Origin: Amoebophrya sp. AT5.2 | Lineage: Eukaryota > Sar > Dinophyceae > Syndiniales > Amoebophryaceae | DNA length: 21,608 nucleotides | NCBI GenBank assembly: GCA_005223375.1 | Contig: RXOD01004486.1 | Location: 1 to 21,608, forward strand | Direction: 5' to 3' | Part shown: positions 15,223-21,608 of the stretch, in pieces | Layout of the letters: every line of letters begins with the position of its first letter | How positions within the stretch are numbered: the first letter of the stretch is position 1 | Translations under genes and position numbers: made by a program | Notes under the pieces: model-generated | Databases searched by the model: none | The model's input: only the letters and a program-made list of their open reading frames with translations | Told to the model about the DNA's origin: nothing

Positions 15223-16058
15223 TCACTCTACGTCGTACGAGGTACGTTGGCGCCTCGCCTCCGGCTCATCGGGCGCAGACTGCTCGGCCACAGACTGGTC
15301 AGTCGCAATGGACTGTCCCGTCGCGGTCCCACGCGCGGCCCCGGCGCTTGACGACGAGGCGCCTCCGTTTCCTTCCTCCGACGTGGAGGGAGCGCCGCCT
15401 CGCTCAGCAGCGTCCTGAGGCAACGTTTCCGGCAGCTCATTAGTCCGGGAACGCTTGAGCCCGCGAGCGATATTGAGGAAGCCCTCCGCGTGCCGCCCCA
15501 AATCCCGGTGCTGCTGCTGCACGAAGGCGGAGCCCTGCCACAAGGAAATGATTGATTATGATTTTGATTGAAACTGATGTGATCGATAAAACATAAGGCT
15601 CGCGATGACCGAAACCGATGAGTAAGTTTTTGTCCAGCTGCATCAACGTTAAAGTTCTTTACAGCCTCGGAGGCGTCCCGAAGGCGTTCGTGGGCGGTGT
15701 CAACGAACTGTCCGGCTTGCTCGAGGTGCGGCGCGAGCGCCTTCTTCGCGCCTTCCAGGTGCGGCGCTGCCGCCTCTTTCGCTTGCGCTAGCTTCTCACC
15801 GGCGGCGGATTTGGCTTCCTCGAACTTCGGCGCGAGCACCTGCGAAACCTCCGTCGCCCGGTTGCCAGCGCTCTGGAGGAAGGCCGAACCCGCACTGGCC
15901 GCCTGCTGCGGCAGCGACCCGGTCCAAGAAACGAAATCCTTCCAAACGCCGCCGGGGTTCGCAGCCCCCACCACACCCGTCACGAGATCCAGACCTTCTC
16001 CGGCTAGGAGAAGCGCGACGACCCAAGCGCCCCGCCCGCACGCGAGAGTCATTTTCAA
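15223..16058 (-). CDS. Secreted Ala-rich amphipathic helical protein, two exons
   Basis: Exon 1 (15663-16058, 132 codons) and exon 2 (15223-15534) are joined in phase 0 across a 128-nt intron (donor GCT|GTAAAG, acceptor GTGGCAG), giving about 235 residues. The N-terminus is a signal peptide of about 32 residues (hydrophobic core AWVVALLLAGEG, then TGVVGA). The body is Ala/Lys/Glu-rich amphipathic helix with internal repeats (PHLEGAKKALAPHLEQAGQF), reminiscent of apolipoprotein or LEA-type helices. A motif (AGSAF) occurs both early in exon 1 and at the exon junction (EA|GSAFVQQQ), which supports this splice choice. The C-terminus is Ser/Gly/Ala-rich and probably disordered. It may be a lipid- or membrane-associating exported protein; that is inference. 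In general style it resembles the helical part of the 9812-10665 gene, but no sequence homology is demonstrated. Confidence 0.72.
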
Positions 16059-17004
16059 TTTCTGCGAACTGTTGCGCTTGCGGCACGTGAAGACTATTAA
16101 CAGAATTTTTAGGTTTACGTTGAAGCAAAAGCTCGACCGAGCAGCACAGCAAACGAAACGCAGAAGAAATACTACTTCCGTCCTGTTTCTATTGGCTGCG
16201 AAGTTGTTCGAATTTTCCGAATTTTAATCTTTCTATCTTCACACCGCCGAAGCTATAAGGGCCAACGCATCTATTCTCTGCTAGTCGAGCGGCTTATTTG
16301 GACGAGCCCACGGTGGCACTGATTCCGTACGCACACGCTTTTTTGCATAGAGAAAGCAAGCAAAGTACAGAGATGGATAGGCTTTTTTTACTACCTGATC
16401 TTTGATCCACGGTCTCACGGTCACGATACCGAACGAACTAAGCTAGCAGCACGCATGCGCAACGCGAAGGATTTGGTTCTTTGTCCAAAAAGTGTATGCA
16501 GCTGTGTTGAACGCGGGTTAATCACATTGCCAGACACTGCGTCCTGGTTCTGCTTTCCTCACTACAAAACTCCATCAACTGATGCATGATGATGCAGTAC
16601 CAGTAGCAGTTCAGTCATGTTCAACACTAGGCTCTACCACAGAAGGTACTCTTCGTGCTTGGGAGCGGGAATTGGGATTCAATGTTCGTAGCTCCTTGTG
16701 CTTCAGCTTCAGCTTCACGTCCGTTCGTGCTACAACCCGCGGCAGCCGCCAAAATTGATCACGGTGCTCGGAATGAGGAAATGTTCTAGTAGTTCTTGGC
16801 TTTTTTCTATGCCTTCAGGGGACCTCACCCGATCGACTTTGAATAAAACACCGACAGGGGTATCTAATTATCGTCTGATGTTGAACGTTAGGACAAAATA
16901 AATGAATGTGCGTCGCTTGTTGTCGCGGAGTCAACAAAAATCTCGAAATCAACGACCGGATCGGCTGCGCCTCATGATGAGACAGATCGGCCCAGACTCG
17001 ATCT
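16059..17004. other. Intergenic region, no gene seen
   Basis: About 950 bp upstream of the secreted helical protein gene and downstream of the Cys-rich protein gene. Base composition is more AT-rich than in the exons. It contains a triple CTTCAG unit near 16698-16718. Short frames on both strands lack coding bias or recognisable domains. Confidence 0.45.
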
Positions 17005-19619
17005 TCAGCGTCTGAGAATCGAGGTTGGGTTGGCGTCTCCCATCGCTTTTGTCCGTAATCGGCTGAACAGGTCGTTCTGCACATTCGTGGAGGTGACCAT
17101 GTGCCAGGGCATGACTTTGAAGTTGGTAACGTTGCGCGTGATCCCTTTGGGGATCTCGACCTGGGCCATCAGCGGACGGGCGTAGAAGTCCCGCCACTCG
17201 TCCCGTATGGTGGGGCCAGCGATGGTAAGTGGGTAAAAAGTGGTATGTGAAATTTTCAAGGGTCTTCGGGGCTCCTAAAAAGAAGAGGGCAAAGGCGGCT
17301 TTCTGCGGTTGACAGGCCCTTCGCCGTGGCATCCTACAGCTGACAGGAGTAAAGTGCCACTCTTCGCGCCGTCTTTTGTCCTACTTTCATCGGGCTCTAT
17401 CACCATTCTGGTCACTGACTTGCTCCCTCTACCGCCCATGGCTCTCGCCCCGACTGTCTCTACTCCTCACATCAATCCGGCTGCTCTGGAACCGCCCCAG
17501 ACCCCTTCGCGCCGGGTATGAATCTTCGGAGCGCCTTGATCGGCACTCGCGCTCGCCAACCTAATGGGGGCCCATTATAAAGGCCCACTACAAAGTACCA
17601 GCTATGCCTACTTACCATCGCTGGTCCCGACGTATCCCGGTACATCTCGCCCAAAATGTCCCGCGGGTACACGGGCACCCGCTCCCAGATGTCTCCCCAC
17701 GAGTTCCATCCGCGCACCTGGCATCGCAGCGCGTCCGCCTCCGGGTCGTCCTCGCAAAAAGAGCACCGCTTCGGGTCGTAGTTCTTCAGGCAGCTCCACA
17801 GGTCGCCGCCGATGAGCGCACACTGCGACGGGTTATCGCGACTGTCGCATAGGTAGGTGTCGTCCTTCCCCGTGCGCTGGTACTCGATCTCGCCGGCAAC
17901 ACAAGTTCGAGGGAAGCGAGGCGAGTAGAACCTAGACGGACAATCGATGGCAGCCACTTACTTTAATCAGCCCTATCCGATCAGATCGACAGGCTTGCAG
18001 TTCGTTCGATAGACAGTACTACTACCCACACACTGTCAATACCAGGGCTGCGAACTAGAAAGAGCTAGGCCACGTAGGCACCCGTAGGGCAGACAGGAGA
18101 CGAGTCCCTACCCCACCTGAGCCGCTGAAGCTCGTAAACGCGACACAATGAGGCAATGGCAAACGCAGACACAAAGCGGTTAGTGAGGGGACGCGGTGGA
18201 CAGAAAGAGGTGGAGGGTGCTGGTGAAGACTGCGCCGATAGAAATCGAGCGGGTGAGCAGGCCCGAAATCAATGCCACTGACAATACAACAAGAAAACAG
18301 AAACCGAGGCAGGAAGCGAGGAACAGGACAAATCTAAGGCATCAGCGCCGCAAGATTAAATTCAACAGTGTTAGTCTCTTTCCTGATAGGACCTCGGTGA
18401 AAAGAAAGGCGATCTTCGGTTTCCTATTGCGATTTCCCGGCGTAGCTGCTAGTGCTGCCCCTACCCCTAGAGTAGACTACTACTGGATATCGCCAAGTTC
18501 CCCGCATCGCTCGCCGCGCTTCCGCTTGTTGGTCCTTAATTTGAGAATTTTGTCCGGGATGGCTTTTTCGAGGAATTTGGGCGGGAACCCGGGGTTGTAC
18601 TGTGGTATCCGGTACAGGTGGTCGTAGATGTACTCCGTGCCGCTGTCCATGGCCCAGCTCCCCGTTTTGCCGTGCACCGCCTGCCCCCACACCGTCTGCG
18701 CGGGGGTTGCGTCCACCGGCAGGGAGCTGAAGCCGAGCCCCCGCACGATTCTGTTCACGGCCCAATTCCTTTTCAGTTTTGTGTACCCGCTGTCCTGCAG
18801 GTCCGCGATCGGGTTGCGCATCTTGTAGGGCAGGTCGACCAGCCGCGCGTTGCAGTTGTCCGTGGCCCCCAGCGTGCTCCGGTTGATCCCGAAGTCCAGG
18901 TCGCCCGTGTTGCACTTCTTCCCCATGGACGCGCGGAGCATGTCGGCCATCGCGGGAAACTTGCGTTTGAGCACCTGCGCGCACTCCGCATTCACCAGGT
19001 TGCAACTCCGCTCCTCGGGCAGCTTGCACGGCCGCCCGGTCAGCAGCCGGAGGTACGACCGGTCGCCCACGAAACCGCAGGTCGCCATCGCCAGTGAGGT
19101 AGGTGGTACGCCGAACTTCGCGCCCTTCAAGGCCTGCCGCAGCGCCATCTCCTTCACCTTTCTGCCGACCCGAGCAAGAGCACCGAAAGCGGTGCTCGGA
19201 TCACGATGCATCTTCTGCTGAAAACCAAAGCGGCGAGGTGGAAGCGCTGGAATGGACTCTGGGACCATTTCCGAGGGTGCTACGGAAAGAAACGACGTGG
19301 TCAGGAGCGTCAGCGGTGAAGCCGCACCCTGACTCGCGGCAACGAAAGCAGCTGCGCCAGCAGCACCCGCAAACATCATCTGCCACGGCACCGCTTCTGG
19401 ACTTGGTAGTCGACCGCGGGAGATACAACCGGTATCTTCGCGGCTTCCGGTCTTGCTTCGAATGGCGGCCTTTCTCTTGTGTAAGCGCACGCAGCGCTCA
19501 TCGAGCCCTGCTTCGACGTCCTCCTCCTCGCTGTCATGATCGTACTCTTGTTCCTTACAACCGGAACAAACTGAAAGCGCCACGAAGAGGAAGTCCGACG
19601 GTGCCGTGCTCTTGCTCAT
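17005..19619 (-). CDS. Large Cys-rich secreted or membrane protein of unknown family, three exons
   Basis: Exon 1 is 18484-19619 (ATG at 19619). Exon 2 starts at 17931 after a 552-nt GT-AG intron (donor CCA|GTAGTA, acceptor GTCTAG, phase 2, restoring GDIQ|FYSPRF). Exon 3 ends at 17005. The second intron carries TIRs, so its borders are ambiguous: canonical GT-AG (17616/17196, phase 0, about 547 residues) or a junction at the repeated GGxCC (17623/17212, giving SGP|TIRDEW, about 550 residues). The start (DFLFVALSVCSG) and residues ~81-113 (MMFAGAAGAAAFVAASQGAA) are hydrophobic, so export or membrane insertion is likely; a start at M81 would make a cleaner signal peptide. From ~181 on the protein is Cys-rich (CGFVGDRSYL, SCNLVNAECAQ, DPKRCSFCEDD), which suggests disulfides and an extracellular location. 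No known domain is recognised. Confidence 0.7.
17212..17628. mobile_element. TIR-bearing intron (introner-like element, 417 bp)
   Basis: The 22-bp ends 17212-17233 and 17607-17628 are inverted copies with two mismatches (minus-strand start GGGACCAGCGATGGTAAGTA, plus-strand start GGGGCCAGCGATGGTAAGTG). On the minus strand the 5' arm contains a full-consensus donor GTAAGT. The element coincides with the second intron of the Cys-rich gene. The interior has many stops in the gene's frame. Either splicing uses GTAAGT with a more distant AG, or it uses the short direct repeat GGxCC at both ends. Confidence 0.75.
17932..18483 (-). other. Large intron of the Cys-rich gene
   Basis: This is 552 nt between exons 1 and 2, bounded by GTAGTA and TCTAG. 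All three minus-strand frames are broken by stops. No convincing terminal inverted repeat was found, unlike the second intron of the same gene. A plus-strand 143-codon frame inside it has no recognisable domain and overlaps exon 1, so it is not called. Confidence 0.55.
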
Positions 19620-20845
19620 CCTCGTTGCTTAGTATCCATGCTACGACATCTGAAGATGCACAGTGGCGCGCACAAAGCAAACGGCGGGTGCAAGTCGTAT
19701 CAAGTTTCGTGGAGCATGCCCGCGCTCATCAACTGCCAGCTCGATGCTTTGTTATACCTCTACCACGATGCTGCTCTGTTTACCTTCACCACGACGTCTG
19801 TTTCGACATCACCTTCTTCACTGGCGACCTCACGACATGTTCTACTCTGAGTCTGACGAAAGCGCTGATTATACGAGGAGCGGCGGTAGAGTCGATGGAG
19901 CCGCTGCCTGTCGAGTCGTCTGCAGCCCGAGACACGAGGAGGCGATTATGCGAGGAGCGACTATCCTCGCCATTGTTGATGTGATCATCACTACATCTTG
20001 CTTCACCCGGTCAAAAGTCGACGGGTCAATGATAAATCGAGCCACTTCGAGACTCGACAACGGCGAGCGAAAGCGATCTGCCCATCAAAGGTCACGAGTA
20101 TCGTGAAAGTGGTGGAAGTACAATTCAAACTGAGAACTGTGTCACACGGCTTCGGCTGGAATAAAAAGGACACAAGAAGGCTAGTTGCGTGCTGGGATAC
20201 CGGGTCGCTGTTCCGCCTCGCGACCTCACCAAAATAGCCGTGCGATTTTTTCGCTTTTTCGTCCAACATCATAAAAAGGGTTGATACATTCCGACATTTT
20301 TTTATGGGGTTCAGATTCAGTCCGTCGTGTGCATTAGCAGTAAAAAAGCAATCCTTCTTCATTGAACGAGATTTTGCGCAACAAGTCGTGGACAAGGAAG
20401 TGTCAGGTAGCTGTTCAGAGAACGTGCTGATTTTTCGTGTGCTGTCTTGTCAAGCAGATTTTTCACGGAATAGTGTAGGTGCTTCTTGGTGCTTCTTCTA
20501 ACATCGTACATGAGTTTCAGTTTCAGATAATCCATCGCCTACGGCTACGCAGATTTTTACTTGGTAATGTTGGTATAAAGCATTGTAATTGTTCGCTGTT
20601 CGTTGGTGTGAATAAAGCAGTTCGTGTGCAGTGGTTCTTGTAGCTGCAGGTATGATCTTCATTGTCAGTTTGCATTTTCCATAGCTATCCAAAAAGGGCA
20701 GCGAGGTACTGCTGCTGCTTCTAACTATAATCAAGAATTGCTCCTTCCCGTCGTGAAACTGGAACGGTTTCTGTAGCTAGTTCTCCTCGGTTGGTAGAAT
20801 TGGTTCTAGTTTTCAACATCAACGAACAAGCCAGACCTCTACGAA
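19620..20845. other. Intergenic region, no convincing gene
   Basis: About 1.2 kb between the Cys-rich gene start and the stop of the rightmost gene. It should contain the promoter of the former and the 3' end of the latter. Frames of up to 147 codons exist on both strands but have weak coding bias and mostly non-ATG starts. A 7-residue resemblance to the histone H3 N-terminus near 19663 is discussed among the rejected items. AT-rich patches are common after 20230. Confidence 0.4.
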
Positions 20846-21608
20846 CTAGTATATTTCTTCCCCCACCGGCTCCCGCTCCGGCTCTGCACGAAATTCCAGT
20901 GTTCCACCCCTCGGCAGGAGGTGCGCGGAAGCCGAATCCGGGTGCGAATCTCCCCCCTTGTTTCCGTTTTCGTTTTCGTCCGCGGGCGGCGCTGAGGAGG
21001 ACGAGGAGGAGCCGGCACGGGCCTTTTGCTCTACTACTTTGGCCCTCCTTCTCCAGCCGTAGCTGCCGCACACCACGATGCTGCACACGACGAGCACTGC
21101 CGCGAGGCCGAGCACGTCGCTTCTCCACCAGGAGAGCATCATCTTCTCCTCTTTTTCTCTACTACTTTCGCCGCCGTTGCCCTTCCCGTGGCCGCGGCCC
21201 TGACTGCTCGGTCTTTCGTGGTCCACCCCCCGTAATTGATTGATGTCAGCCATGATCTTGGCATCTTCGTCACGGAGGGCGTGTTGCGTTCTGTCGCTGT
21301 CCGATGCCAGATGCCCGTCGCTCGTCGCGGTCGAGGACCCGGACAGCTGCACCAGGGTCTCCTCCGCTGGATCCAAGGAAGTTCCACCCCTGCTCGCTCG
21401 CGCTCTCGCGGCCGCAGCCGAAGCAGACTCCACCTGCGCCCCGCGGAGGTTCGCCGTCTTCACCCGAGCAGAAGTACTTCTAGCTCCCGCCGAGACGCCG
21501 ACGCCCCCATGAAGATGTTCCTTCGCGCCGGCGCTAGCCTCTGGAGGACCCGCCCCGCCGCCGGCGTCGGCCACCAGCTCCAGGCAGCACCCGCCGCCGT
21601 CGTCACTC
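20846..21608 (-). CDS. Single-pass membrane protein with disordered flanks, C-terminal part (runs off right edge)
   Basis: The frame is open from the right edge to a TAG at 20846, about 253 codons; no ATG near the edge is needed, so the true start is probably outside the window. The sequence is Ala/Ser/Gly-rich and disordered for about 165 residues (ending KGNGGESSREKEEKMMLSWW). One transmembrane helix follows (VLGLAAVLVVCSIVVCGSYG) with a basic stop-transfer WRRRAKVV, then a polar Ser-rich tail ending EPEREPVGEEIY. By the positive-inside rule the tail is probably cytosolic. No domain is recognised. The upstream part could belong to a much larger extracellular region. Confidence 0.6.
   Translation of the reverse strand, partial: SDDGGGCCLELVADAGGGAGPPEASAGAKEHLHGGVGVSAGARSTSARVKTANLRGAQVESASAAAARARASRGGTSLDPAEETLVQLSGSSTATSDGHLASDSDRTQHALRDEDAKIMADINQLRGVDHERPSSQGRGHGKGNGGESSREKEEKMMLSWWRSDVLGLAAVLVVCSIVVCGSYGWRRRAKVVEQKARAGSSSSSSAPPADENENGNKGGDSHPDSASAHLLPRGGTLEFRAEPEREPVGEEIY

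Noticed and set aside
19663..19690. Plus-strand frame starting (V)ARTKQTA, identical to the histone H3 N-terminal residues
   Set aside because: The match stops after seven residues (next GASRIKF, not RKSTGGK). The codon before is GTG, and no exon with the rest of H3 is found downstream in the window. It is treated as coincidence or at most a tiny relic.

Overview
This is nuclear DNA from a protist, most likely a dinoflagellate relative with a compact genome; a syndinian parasite such as Amoebophrya fits best. The clues are intron-containing genes with high GC at third codon positions, about ten genes in 21.6 kb, nine of them read on the minus strand one after another (unidirectional gene order is typical of dinoflagellates), and introns that carry terminal inverted repeats (TIRs). 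From general knowledge, TIR-bearing 'introner' introns have been reported in Amoebophrya. The organism assignment is inference; no rRNA, spliced-leader or other diagnostic marker is present.

Layout from left to right: the 5' end of a basic Ser/Pro-rich protein (1-225, minus); a membrane-anchored J-domain (DnaJ-like) protein (924-1786, minus, one intron); a 2067-residue ankyrin-repeat protein with Arg/Asn-rich basic stretches and an acidic tail (2192-8549, minus, one intron); a possible small three-exon gene on the plus strand (8661-9239); a repeat-rich locus (9784-12332) with two related minus-strand genes for small secreted proteins, interleaved with four short TIR elements; a pyridoxal-phosphate sugar aminotransferase of the DegT/PseC type (13301-14548, minus, no intron); a secreted Ala-rich helical protein (15223-16058, minus, one intron); a large secreted or membrane Cys-rich protein of unknown family (17005-19619, minus, two introns, one of them a TIR element); and the 3' part of a single-pass membrane protein running off the right edge (20846-21608, minus).

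The striking part is 10.0-12.0 kb. A 42-bp sequence occurs four times in identical form. Each copy is an exon start read on the minus strand (A-A-G-K-G-A-E-K-L-V-D-V-G), and its own sequence is also one arm of an inverted repeat. The antisense of this exon start supplies the branch-point-like CTAAC and the pyrimidine tract of the intron just upstream, so the 3' splice site lies in the loop of a long hairpin. Together with the TIR intron at 17.2-17.6 kb and the small TIRs in the ankyrin-gene intron, this points to intron gain by TIR elements that bring their own splice signals.

There is no operon logic. The genes share only orientation, plus a theme of secreted or membrane proteins (at least three predicted secreted proteins and two or three with membrane segments), which would suit a parasite's exported repertoire. 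The sugar aminotransferase looks bacterial in type and may have come by transfer. Exon borders were placed by eye from frame, phase and GT-AG signals, and none is confirmed by transcripts.
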